A stretch of 9,243 bases of DNA, taken from Candidatus Aenigmatarchaeota archaeon (GTDB taxonomy: Archaea; Aenigmatarchaeota; Aenigmatarchaeia; QMZP01; JAFGSV01). The notes under the pieces were generated by a model. The model worked only from the letters and a program-made list of their open reading frames with translations, did no database searches and had not been told where the DNA came from. The translations under genes were made by a program, and so were the position numbers. The stretch is from NCBI GenBank assembly GCA_020343635.1, contig CP070804.1, positions 620,442 to 629,684 of the forward strand, written 5' to 3'. Positions 1 through 6,216 of the stretch are shown one piece after another (positions within the stretch are counted from its first letter, which is position 1; each line of letters starts with the position of its first letter).

Positions 1-1063
1 CCAGACCGACTCCGACGGCGACGGCATAGGAGACGCCTGCGATACCGACGACGACAACGACGGAGTATTAGACGGCAGCGACAACTGCCCGCTGGTGCTC
101 AACCCTCTCCAGACCGACTCCGACGGCGACGGCATAGGAGACGCCTGCGATACCGACGACGACAACGACGGAGTATTAGACGGCAGCGACAACTGCCCGC
201 TGGTGCTCAACCCTCTCCAGACCGACACTGACGGCGACGGAATGGGGAATGACTGTGATTCAGACGACGACAACGACGGAGTATTAGACGGCAGCGACAA
301 CTGCCCCCTAAACAGCAATGCCGATCAGGCAGACGACGACAACGACGGAATAGGAAAAGCATGTGACCCGTCCGGCGACCGCGGCATACCATCAAGCATC
401 AATCCTCCCACAACGACGGTTGTCACCGACGAAATCCCCTATGATTTCCAGGAAGGAAGGGCAATGGTCCCGGGAACCGTTACGGTATTAAAGGGACCGG
501 GAATAGGTTTGGGGACAGGCATACACGAGATACTTGTCAGCGTAATCAAAGCCGTGGAGGACGTCATAGTGAGTGTGGATAGACATGAATCATGGCCGGA
601 ACCGATCAGCGACCCCAGCAGCAAGATATTATACAGGCGCCTCCTGATAAATACGGAAAATCTTGAGGGCAGTCTGGATGCAGCCACAGTAAAAATTGAA
701 GTGGAAAAAGAATGGTTTATTGATAATCTTCTCGAGCCTGAAGACGTAGTAATCTCCAAGTATGATACAGCACTCCAGCGGTGGGAAGACATCACCACGG
801 AATACACGCATGAAGACGGCTCATACTACTACTACGAGGCCGAGTTCGATTCGCTGGACGGCTACCTTTCGATAGGCGGCAATGTTCAGAAGGAGTCGGT
901 CAGCGCGATTGTCGAGAAATCTATTCTCAGGTTCATAAAGCAGAACGATGAGCTCATTTTCATAGCATCCATGTCACTGGCAATCTTTTTGATACTTCTG
1001 ATAATATCGCTGAAAACCGTACTGAAAGGGGCCACGCTGGGAGATATTACAAGGCTCTACTAG
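1..1063 (+). CDS. Membrane-anchored surface protein with TSP3-like Ca-binding repeats and PGF-pre-PGF domain (5' partial)
   Basis: The reading frame is open from base 2, so the true start lies upstream; 353 residues are visible. Residues 1-121 are Asp-rich repeats of the DSDGDG...CD / DDDNDG...NCP type, as in thrombospondin type 3 repeats, which bind calcium extracellularly. A Pro/Thr-rich linker follows. Residues ~140-295 match the archaeal PGF-pre-PGF pattern (VSV.KAV.DV.VSV, a W-P-P segment, L-I-N-TENL, VEKEW, ISKYD, YYYYEAEFDSLDGYLSIGG). The family's usual PGF-x-FAI ending is replaced by LDGYLSIGG. A hydrophobic helix (~318-338) and a short basic tail then anchor the C-terminus, with no PGF-CTERM sorting signal. 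The neighbouring gene 1199-2470 has the same C-terminal half. A cell-surface structural or adhesion role is inferred; the ligand is unknown. Confidence 0.85.
   Translation, partial: QTDSDGDGIGDACDTDDDNDGVLDGSDNCPLVLNPLQTDSDGDGIGDACDTDDDNDGVLDGSDNCPLVLNPLQTDTDGDGMGNDCDSDDDNDGVLDGSDNCPLNSNADQADDDNDGIGKACDPSGDRGIPSSINPPTTTVVTDEIPYDFQEGRAMVPGTVTVLKGPGIGLGTGIHEILVSVIKAVEDVIVSVDRHESWPEPISDPSSKILYRRLLINTENLEGSLDAATVKIEVEKEWFIDNLLEPEDVVISKYDTALQRWEDITTEYTHEDGSYYYYEAEFDSLDGYLSIGGNVQKESVSAIVEKSILRFIKQNDELIFIASMSLAIFLILLIISLKTVLKGATLGDITRLY
2..361 (+). repeat. 108-bp tandem repeats encoding 36-residue calcium-binding units
   Basis: Units begin at 2, 110 and 218 (each starting CAGACCGAC), followed by a shortened degenerate unit from about 326. 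Units 1 and 2 are identical over all 108 bp. Unit 3 is identical in its middle (GACGACGACAACGACGGAG and onward) but diverged at both ends. Each unit encodes two Asp-rich loops plus a paired cysteine pattern (DAC...NCP). The array continues upstream of the window, so the copy number is unknown. Identity at synonymous sites points to recent copy-number change by slippage or unequal recombination. Confidence 0.95.
834..1033 (+). repeat. Near-identical 200-bp 3' segment, copy 1
   Basis: This segment aligns without gaps to 2241-2440 (offset 1407). By eye there are 8 mismatches in 200 bp (at 845, 872, 874, 884, 890, 994, 1019 and 1030), and 891-993 is a perfect 103-bp match. It encodes the end of the PGF-pre-PGF domain, the juxtamembrane segment and the membrane anchor. 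The domain just upstream is only moderately similar between the two genes. Confidence 0.95.
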
Positions 1064-1198
1064 GTCCCATTTTTAACTGATAGTAGTAATTATTATTATT
1101 AAAGCTATAACCCCGGTTATCAGTATAATCGTTCTTTACTAATTTGTTCTGATAGCCATAAACCTCTGCTGCTTCCTGTACTTCCGGAAGAGAAGGAA
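1064..1198. promoter_or_regulatory. Intergenic region between the two surface genes
   Basis: This 135-bp AT-rich spacer opens with a T5 run (1070-1074) just after the stop codon, a plausible archaeal terminator. A TATTATTAAAG stretch (1094-1104) is a possible TATA element for the next gene, but it is not convincing. Short inverted repeats are present: ATAACC/GGTTAT (1107-1112 / 1115-1120) and a perfect 10-bp palindrome CTTCCGGAAG (1181-1190) just before the next start. Whether the downstream gene has its own promoter cannot be decided from sequence. Confidence 0.35.
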
Positions 1199-2470
1199 AT
1201 GAGAAGGAAATATAATTTTATATATAATATAATGCCATTAATCAAAATGGGCAATATAAAAGCCATAGTTCTTTTTACAGCTGTCCTAACATTAATTCTT
1301 TTGGGAGGTGCGCATAATGTTGCCGCGCAGGAGGTCTACCTGACACCCGCAGGGAGCATAGACCTTGGTCAGGAGCTTGTGCTGAGAATAAGAGTGACAG
1401 GCGTTACCGACCTCTCAGGATTCCAGATAGACCTTTCCTACGACCCCAGCGTACTTTCATATACCAGAACTGAGGAGGGGACCTTTCTCAACAGTGATGG
1501 TGCAACAACATATTCCAATCTGACAACAATAACAGTCGACACGGACACAGGAATGATATCCGATATCATAGTTTTCAGGTACAGCTCGGTGGGCATAGGC
1601 GGGGACGGGATCCTTGCCAGCGTTTACTTTGATACCCCGGTGGAAGGTACCAGCGATATAAAGCTGGAGCAGGTCCTTCTCTCAAACAGCACAGCGGGAG
1701 AAATACACGAAATCGACACCAACACGACAATTGCTGTTGTATCATCCGGAGGGGTAATTCCGCCTGATGGTGATGGCGGCGGAGGCGGCGGCAGAGGCGG
1801 CACACCCGGAAGCCCAAGTATAGTTGTTGTTGCACCTGAAGAGCCTGAGGAATTTCAGGAGGGCATGACTTTAATTCCGGGGGTTGTCACGGTACTAAAG
1901 GGCACGGCCATAGGTCTGGGAACCGGGCTCGAAGAGATACACATAAACGTGAACAAGGTTGTTCAGGGCGTGAAGGTGAACGTTGATAAGTTCGAGGCCT
2001 GGCCCAGTCCAGTCACAGCACCGGGAGACAAGATCATTTACAGGCACCTGGATATAATAACAGAGAACCTGGAGGCAGGCATTGAGAGCGTTAAGGTCAT
2101 GATAAATGTTGAAAAGTCATGGCTTTCGGACAACCTCCTTGAACAGGACGACGTCATTATATCCAAGTATGACTCTGCCCTGAATTCATGGGAAGACCTG
2201 GAAACGACATTCCTGACCGAGGACGGCACATACTATTATTACGAGGCCGAGCTCGATTCGCTGGACGGCTACCTTTCGTTGGGCGGCAATATTCAGGAGG
2301 AGTCGGTCAGCGCGATTGTCGAGAAATCTATTCTCAGGTTCATAAAGCAGAACGATGAGCTCATTTTCATAGCATCCATGTCACTGGCAATCTTTTTGAT
2401 CCTTCTGATAATATCGCTGAAAACCATACTGAAAGGCGCCAAATTGAAGGATTTCACCAGGTTTTATTAG
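1199..2470 (+). CDS. Secreted, membrane-anchored cohesin-domain/PGF-pre-PGF surface protein
   Basis: This 423-residue protein begins with a signal peptide: basic start, hydrophobic 20-37, likely cleavage after VAA (41-43). Residues ~45-182 resemble a cohesin domain: VYLTPAGSIDLGQELVLRIRV, then LSGFQIDLSYDPSVLSY, then GILASVYFDTP. Cohesins are beta-sandwich modules that bind dockerins in cellulosomes and also occur in archaeal surface proteins. A Gly-rich linker (~184-204) leads to a PGF-pre-PGF domain (~217-363), a transmembrane helix (~388-407) and a basic tail, so most of the protein should face outside. The Met at residue 17 is an alternative start that gives a shorter, more typical signal peptide; neither start has a clear ribosome binding site. 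The linker plus C-terminal half is paralogous to the upstream gene. The binding partner is unknown. Confidence 0.85.
   Translation: MRRKYNFIYNIMPLIKMGNIKAIVLFTAVLTLILLGGAHNVAAQEVYLTPAGSIDLGQELVLRIRVTGVTDLSGFQIDLSYDPSVLSYTRTEEGTFLNSDGATTYSNLTTITVDTDTGMISDIIVFRYSSVGIGGDGILASVYFDTPVEGTSDIKLEQVLLSNSTAGEIHEIDTNTTIAVVSSGGVIPPDGDGGGGGGRGGTPGSPSIVVVAPEEPEEFQEGMTLIPGVVTVLKGTAIGLGTGLEEIHINVNKVVQGVKVNVDKFEAWPSPVTAPGDKIIYRHLDIITENLEAGIESVKVMINVEKSWLSDNLLEQDDVIISKYDSALNSWEDLETTFLTEDGTYYYYEAELDSLDGYLSLGGNIQEESVSAIVEKSILRFIKQNDELIFIASMSLAIFLILLIISLKTILKGAKLKDFTRFY
2241..2440 (+). repeat. Near-identical 200-bp 3' segment, copy 2
   Basis: Partner of 834-1033, about 96% identical by eye, with 2298-2400 matching 891-993 perfectly. 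It encodes the C-terminal anchor region of the cohesin-domain protein. The boundary with the less conserved upstream part is sharp, near the YYYYEAE codons. Confidence 0.95.
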
Positions 2471-2597
2471 TTATCTTTTATTATTTCCGCAATCGCTCCA
2501 GTTCTCCTGATTATGCTATAAAAATTTTGACTCGAAATAAAGCTTTTTAAACATCCCGGACATATTTTAATTCCAAGTTTCAATACGGGTTTTTTAC
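2471..2597 (+). promoter_or_regulatory. Terminator-like T tract and cdc6 operon promoter
   Basis: A T-rich run (2471-2487) follows the surface-gene stop and may terminate it. A strong archaeal-type TATA box, CTTTTTAAAC (2543-2552), is preceded by purine-rich GAAATAAAG, a plausible BRE. Initiation about 25 nt downstream would fall near 2573, leaving a leader of about 25 nt before the ATG at 2598. A second AT-rich candidate, TATAAAAATT, lies at 2517-2526. I see no ORB-like origin repeats here, although many archaeal origins lie directly upstream of cdc6. Confidence 0.6.
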
Positions 2598-3824
2598 ATG
2601 CAAACACAGGTTTCGCTTGATGATATATTCAGCAATTACACGAACGGAGTCGGGGTATTCAAGAACAAGGACACCCTTTCCGCTGATTTTACGCCGGCTA
2701 ACATACCACACAGGCAAGCTCAGATAGAGCAGCTAGCCCACATGATGGCTCCTGCTCTGAGGGGAGAGAAACCCTCTAACATATTCATCTACGGCAAGAC
2801 AGGCACCGGGAAGAGCCTGTGCATAAATAAGGTGACCGACGGACTTGAGTCGGCCGCAGAGAAAGGCGGCAAGGGCGTTAAGATAATTTATCTCAACTGC
2901 AAAATGAGAAATATAGCGGACACGGAGTACAGGCTCCTCGCGCAGATAATATCATTCTTCGGAGAGTCCGTACCGTTCACAGGACTTCCCACTAACACGC
3001 TGTATCATAAACTCTTCGGCATACTTGACAAAAACGGGGGAAACGTCATACTGGTTCTTGACGAGATAGACGCGCTCCTTGACAAGATGGGTGATGACAT
3101 CCTCTACAACATAACAAGGATAAACCAGGAGATAGAAAAGACAAAGATAACCATGATAGGCATATCGAACAAACCCACGTTCATAGACAACCTTGACCCC
3201 AGGATAAAGTCATCACTCTCTGAGGAGGAGATGGTGTTCCCCCCATATGATGCCAGGGAGATAAAGGACATACTTGAGGAGAGGACAAAGACGGCATTCA
3301 ACGAGGGTACTATAGAGTATGCGGCAATAACGAAGTGCGCAGCGCTTGCTGCACAGGAAAATGGGGACGCCAGGAAGGCACTGGACCTTCTTCGTGTGGC
3401 GGCAGAATTATGCGAAAGGGAAGGGGGCAAGAGGGTCACTGAAAGACATGTTAACATGGCCCAGGAGAAGCTTGACAAGGACAGGATAATAGAGATCATA
3501 AGGGCACAGCCCAAGCAGTCCAAAATGGTTCTTCTGGCAATGCTGCAGCTGTACAGGAAAGAGAGAAAAGCCGTACAGACTGGCGACGTCTACACCCTTT
3601 ACGACAGGATTGCAATGGAAAACGGCCTGAAGTCCCTCACACAGAGGAGGGTTTCCGACCTCATATCCGAACTGGACATGCTCGGCGTCATAAACGCTTC
3701 TGTAATATCCAAGGGAAGATACGGAAGGACGAGGAAGATAAACATACAGCTCAACGAAAAACTGGTCTCTGTGATGTCGAAGACGCTCGGCGGGGAATTC
3801 CCTGAGGCCTTTATTAATTTTTAG
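2598..3824 (+). CDS. cdc6: Orc1/Cdc6 replication initiator, AAA+ ATPase
   Basis: This 408-residue protein has the normal length and order for an archaeal Orc1/Cdc6, which binds ORB elements at origins and helps load the MCM helicase. Visible motifs are the N-terminal HRQAQIEQLAHMM segment (38-50), Walker A GKTGTGKS (66-73), Walker B ILVLDEID (151-158), sensor 1 around N191 (GISNKP), an arginine-finger candidate R202 in DPRIKSSL, sensor 2 GDARKAL (256-262), and a C-terminal winged helix (~308-390) with a wing SKGRYGRTRKI (371-381) that normally contacts origin DNA. All ATPase residues look intact. It is the first gene of a compact unit, with the DP1 relative starting 14 nt after its stop. Its likely DNA targets are the ORB-like repeats at 6008 and 6109. 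Confidence 0.97.
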   Translation: MQTQVSLDDIFSNYTNGVGVFKNKDTLSADFTPANIPHRQAQIEQLAHMMAPALRGEKPSNIFIYGKTGTGKSLCINKVTDGLESAAEKGGKGVKIIYLNCKMRNIADTEYRLLAQIISFFGESVPFTGLPTNTLYHKLFGILDKNGGNVILVLDEIDALLDKMGDDILYNITRINQEIEKTKITMIGISNKPTFIDNLDPRIKSSLSEEEMVFPPYDAREIKDILEERTKTAFNEGTIEYAAITKCAALAAQENGDARKALDLLRVAAELCEREGGKRVTERHVNMAQEKLDKDRIIEIIRAQPKQSKMVLLAMLQLYRKERKAVQTGDVYTLYDRIAMENGLKSLTQRRVSDLISELDMLGVINASVISKGRYGRTRKINIQLNEKLVSVMSKTLGGEFPEAFINF

Positions 3825-3838
3825 GATATTTCTTTTTA

Positions 3839-4735
3839 ATGGAAAAGCAGACTGTCGTGAAGGACCTCCTGAGCCGCGGTATCATGGTTACACCTGAGAC
3901 ACTGAAGAAGATAGAGGAACTCGGGCTTGAATCATTTCTGCAGCAGTATAAAGTTGATGCTGAAAAGATTCAGTGCAGTGTGCACTATACGGAAAGGCCG
4001 GCCGAAATGACACCCCAGGATGCCATAAAAACAAGCATGATGAGATATGAGAAACTGAAGAAGATCCTTCTCACCAGGGCAGACGCGGTATCAATAAGCA
4101 ATGCCGGCAAATCGACCTCCAAGATATGTGTCGTCGGCATAGTCAAGGAAAAGACGGGTGAAGGTTTCATCATCGAGGACAGCACAGGAGAGGTCCGCGT
4201 GGGCACCGGCCAAGCAGTAGACGAGGGGGATGTCATCGCCGTGAGAGGATGGATGAGGGACAACGTTCTTATTTCCGAAGAGATTCTCTATCCTGATGTC
4301 CCTTTAAACAGGAAGATAAGCAGAATGCAAGGAACCATCCTGCTTACAAGCGAAGATCAGATATCCAGGGAAGGGGCGGACATAGTCATAACACCGGATA
4401 CGCTTGTCGGGCAGGGAAAGGAGAGAAGGATGCCCAATCCGGCCTGGATTTTCCTCGAGAAAGGGGGGAAGAAGACCATCGTGCTTGTTTTCGTGGTCGG
4501 CGGCGCCGTAGACAGGAAGACCGCACAGAATTGGCTAAGGAAGAGATATCTCGGACAGGAGAACCGTCCATTCGCCAACATTGACAGGGTCATGGAGGAC
4601 ATACCGGACGTCCTGTGGATAATAAGCAAGAACGACCCCTGGTTTGAGAACTACAAGGGCGTGACGATAGTATCCTTCGGTATAGGCAAGAGGTCCCTGA
4701 TAAATCTAAAAACAAGGGAAGTTCAGCTAAAGTGA
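3839..4735 (+). CDS. Shortened PolD small-subunit (DP1) relative lacking phosphoesterase active site
   Basis: The 298-residue product follows the DP1 layout: an N-terminal helical segment (VVKDLLSRGIMVTPE, 6-20), a linker helix (DAIKTSMMRYEKLKKILL, 61-78), an OB-fold (~93-150: ICVVGIVKEK, GFIIEDSTGEVRV, DVIAVRGWM), and then the DP1-like LYPDVPLNR (150-158). In active DP1 a calcineurin-like nuclease domain starts here with DxHxG, GD, GNHD, HG and GHVH metal motifs. None is present. The rest keeps only fragments matching DP1: NPAWIFLE (200-207), IPDVLWI (255-261) and YKGVTIVSFG (272-281), where KNDP (264-267) sits in place of GHVH. Full DP1 proteins are usually well over 450 residues. It follows cdc6 as DP1 does in Pyrococcus, but DP2 is not next. 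A structural or regulatory polymerase subunit is inferred; no nuclease activity is expected. Confidence 0.8.
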   Translation: MEKQTVVKDLLSRGIMVTPETLKKIEELGLESFLQQYKVDAEKIQCSVHYTERPAEMTPQDAIKTSMMRYEKLKKILLTRADAVSISNAGKSTSKICVVGIVKEKTGEGFIIEDSTGEVRVGTGQAVDEGDVIAVRGWMRDNVLISEEILYPDVPLNRKISRMQGTILLTSEDQISREGADIVITPDTLVGQGKERRMPNPAWIFLEKGGKKTIVLVFVVGGAVDRKTAQNWLRKRYLGQENRPFANIDRVMEDIPDVLWIISKNDPWFENYKGVTIVSFGIGKRSLINLKTREVQLK

Positions 4736-4736
4736 C

Positions 4737-5963
4737 ATGTTTCTGGAAATACTGCTATTTTTCCTTCTTGGTCTGGCTCTGGGAGTCGTTACAGGCCTTA
4801 TTCCGGGTCTGCACCCGAACACCATGCTTGTCGTCATTCTTTCCTTTGCATGGTTTCTGGACGGAGCGCCCTTCTATTATTCTCTGGCGCTCGTGTCGGC
4901 AATGGCGGTTTCAAATACGATAGTGAACTTCATACCGAGCATATTCGTGGGTGCCCCCGAACCAAGTACATCACTTTCCGTAGTTCCGGGCCACAGATTC
5001 CTGTTAGAAGGGCGCGGATACGAGGCGCTCTTCCTGACTGTAGTAGGCGGGGTTTCTGTAATGATACTGACTGCAGTAGCGTTTCCTTTTCTTCTGTGGT
5101 TCATCCCCTTCGTATACAGCATGGTTCACACATACATTCACTGGCTTCTACTGGCTGTGCTCGCAGGGCTCGTGATTCAGGAGAAGGGAGCCAGGAAAGT
5201 GCATGCGCTGTTATTCTTTGCTGTGGCCGGTTTTGCAGGTTTCATGCTGTTATCCACACTACCTTCACGCCAGGTTCTTTTCCCTGCCCTGGCAGGCCTA
5301 TTCGGACTTTCATTCATCATAACAAGCATGGCCCACTCGGTATCTTTACCCAGGCAGAGAACGAAGCTCCCGGAGCAACATAAGGTCATAAAAGGCGGGG
5401 TAATGGGCTGGCTTGCAGGCATGTTTGTGTGCATACTTCCGGGCATAGGTTCTGCGCAGGCGGGGGTCATGGCCAACACGCTTCTCAGGGGAAACGACCG
5501 GGACTTCCTGGTTGCACTCGGGGGAATAAACACCGCCAACATAATGTTCACGTTCATAGCCTTGCATGCAATCTCAAAGACGAGGTCGGGTGCCTCTGCT
5601 GCCATATCCGAGATTCTCGGAGGCCTCGGTATTAACGAGCTCTACTTCATAACCATGATAGCCCTGCTTTCCTGCTTCGTTTCCGCCGTCTTCACATTAT
5701 GGATAGGCAAGAAGTATCTCGGGTTCATAACCGGCATGGACTACAGGACGCTGAACGTACTGGTGCTCATTCTGATGGCATCTCTTATCATATTCTTCTC
5801 GGGCGTCACAGGACTAATCGTGGCGGCGCTCGCAACAGTTATAGGTGCATCCTGTGCAGTAGCAGGGATAAAGCGAATGTATCTCATGGGTTTCCTGATG
5901 CTTCCCGCGATGCTTTATTTCTCGGGACTGTCAACGGGGGCGCTTTTCATGCTGGGTCTGTGA
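4737..5963 (+). CDS. TctA/DUF112-family polytopic membrane protein
   Basis: The 408-residue, strongly hydrophobic protein has roughly ten or more membrane segments. The start GLALGVVTGLIPGLHPNTM (12-30) and a second, internally related segment GWLAGMFVCILPGIGSAQAG (224-243) carry the duplicated G...G..PG.xP signature of the TctA/DUF112 family, whose bacterial members are the large membrane subunit of tripartite tricarboxylate transporters. No TctB-like or periplasmic TctC-like partner is visible here, so the substrate and even transport activity are unproven. The ATG lies one base after the stop of the DP1 relative, so the two are probably co-transcribed and translationally coupled. A transporter in a replication operon is odd. 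The gene converges on polB. Confidence 0.8.
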   Translation: MFLEILLFFLLGLALGVVTGLIPGLHPNTMLVVILSFAWFLDGAPFYYSLALVSAMAVSNTIVNFIPSIFVGAPEPSTSLSVVPGHRFLLEGRGYEALFLTVVGGVSVMILTAVAFPFLLWFIPFVYSMVHTYIHWLLLAVLAGLVIQEKGARKVHALLFFAVAGFAGFMLLSTLPSRQVLFPALAGLFGLSFIITSMAHSVSLPRQRTKLPEQHKVIKGGVMGWLAGMFVCILPGIGSAQAGVMANTLLRGNDRDFLVALGGINTANIMFTFIALHAISKTRSGASAAISEILGGLGINELYFITMIALLSCFVSAVFTLWIGKKYLGFITGMDYRTLNVLVLILMASLIIFFSGVTGLIVAALATVIGASCAVAGIKRMYLMGFLMLPAMLYFSGLSTGALFMLGL

Positions 5964-6007
5964 CCATGCAAACGTTAACATTCCCCGGAACAACTTCATA
6001 TGACGAT

Positions 6008-6034
6008 GTTACCCCCTTATTTCATGTGGAAACC
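6008..6034 (-). other. ORB-like repeat 1
   Basis: The plus strand shows ACCCC, four bases, then TTTCATGTGGAAA (6020-6032). Read on the minus strand this is TTTCCACATGAAA, then a G-string GGGGG and TAAC. It has the dyad-plus-G-string layout of archaeal origin recognition boxes, in which the dyad contacts the Orc1 winged helix and the G-string contacts the AAA+ insertion. The 13-bp dyad is identical in repeat 2. Confidence 0.65.
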
Positions 6035-6108
6035 TTCACGCTGTTAATAAAAGCGATAAGAACAGAGCCTGTATGAACATGGGGTGAAAAAGGTGCCAGG
6101 GAATTCAG

Positions 6109-6136
6109 GTTGACCCCTTTGTTTCATGTGGAAATT
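6109..6136 (-). other. ORB-like repeat 2
   Basis: On the minus strand it reads TTTCCACATGAAACAAAGG and continues GGTCAAC. The GAAACAAAGGGG part is close to what I recall of the euryarchaeal and Sulfolobus ORB consensus (dyad, then GAAAC.AAGGGG). The dyad on the plus strand is TTTCATGTGGAAA (6122-6134), identical to repeat 1 at an offset of 102 bp. It is the better match of the two. Confidence 0.7.
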
Positions 6137-6216
6137 CATCCAGCCTGATAAACGAGAAGTGAAGATATATTTAGAATCTGAGAAAACAGCAAGAAGAGGA
6201 CTTACGTGAAGATGAA

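Larger units (their letters stand above)
5964..6216. other. Candidate replication origin between convergent genes
   Basis: This 253-bp non-coding gap lies between convergent genes, so it needs no promoter for either. It holds two ORB-like repeats in the same orientation, 102 bp apart, with an AT-rich stretch (CTGTTAATAAAAGCGATAAG, 6041-6060) between them and another (GATATATTTAGAAT, 6164-6177) beyond. Either could serve for unwinding. A weaker dyad, TTCCCCGGAA (5981-5990), lies near one edge. Archaeal origins are typically AT-rich spacers with ORBs close to cdc6; here cdc6 is about 2.2 kb away. Transcription terminators for both flanking genes must also lie here, but no clear T-run terminator is visible. 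Confidence 0.6.

Noticed and set aside
2..325. CRISPR array
   Set aside because: The repeats are contiguous, in frame and coding, with no unique spacers between identical short repeats.
2..361. Reading the Asp-rich repeats as dockerin modules
   Set aside because: Spacing and the CD...NCP cysteine pattern fit thrombospondin type 3 repeats better; the paired F-hand helices of a dockerin are not seen.
1077..1123. CTGATA...TATCAG and ATAACC/GGTTAT as a hairpin terminator or operator
   Set aside because: The arms are only 6 bp, the two pairings compete with each other, and the region is AT-rich enough for such repeats to occur by chance.
3839..4735. DP1 shortening as a frameshift, pseudogene or assembly deletion
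   Set aside because: The frame is continuous to a stop one base before the next start, the segments after the missing core still match DP1 in order, and codon use looks normal; a deletion artefact would not also replace GHVH by KNDP.
4850..5383. Long open frames overlapping the TctA-like gene, and others antisense to polB
   Set aside because: They overlap strongly supported genes, show composition typical of shadow frames and have no recognisable domains.
5966..6076. Small open frame of 36 codons (MQTLTFPGTT...) after the TctA-like gene
   Set aside because: It runs through ORB-like repeat 1, has no ribosome binding site or recognisable motif, and its sequence is explained by the non-coding repeats.
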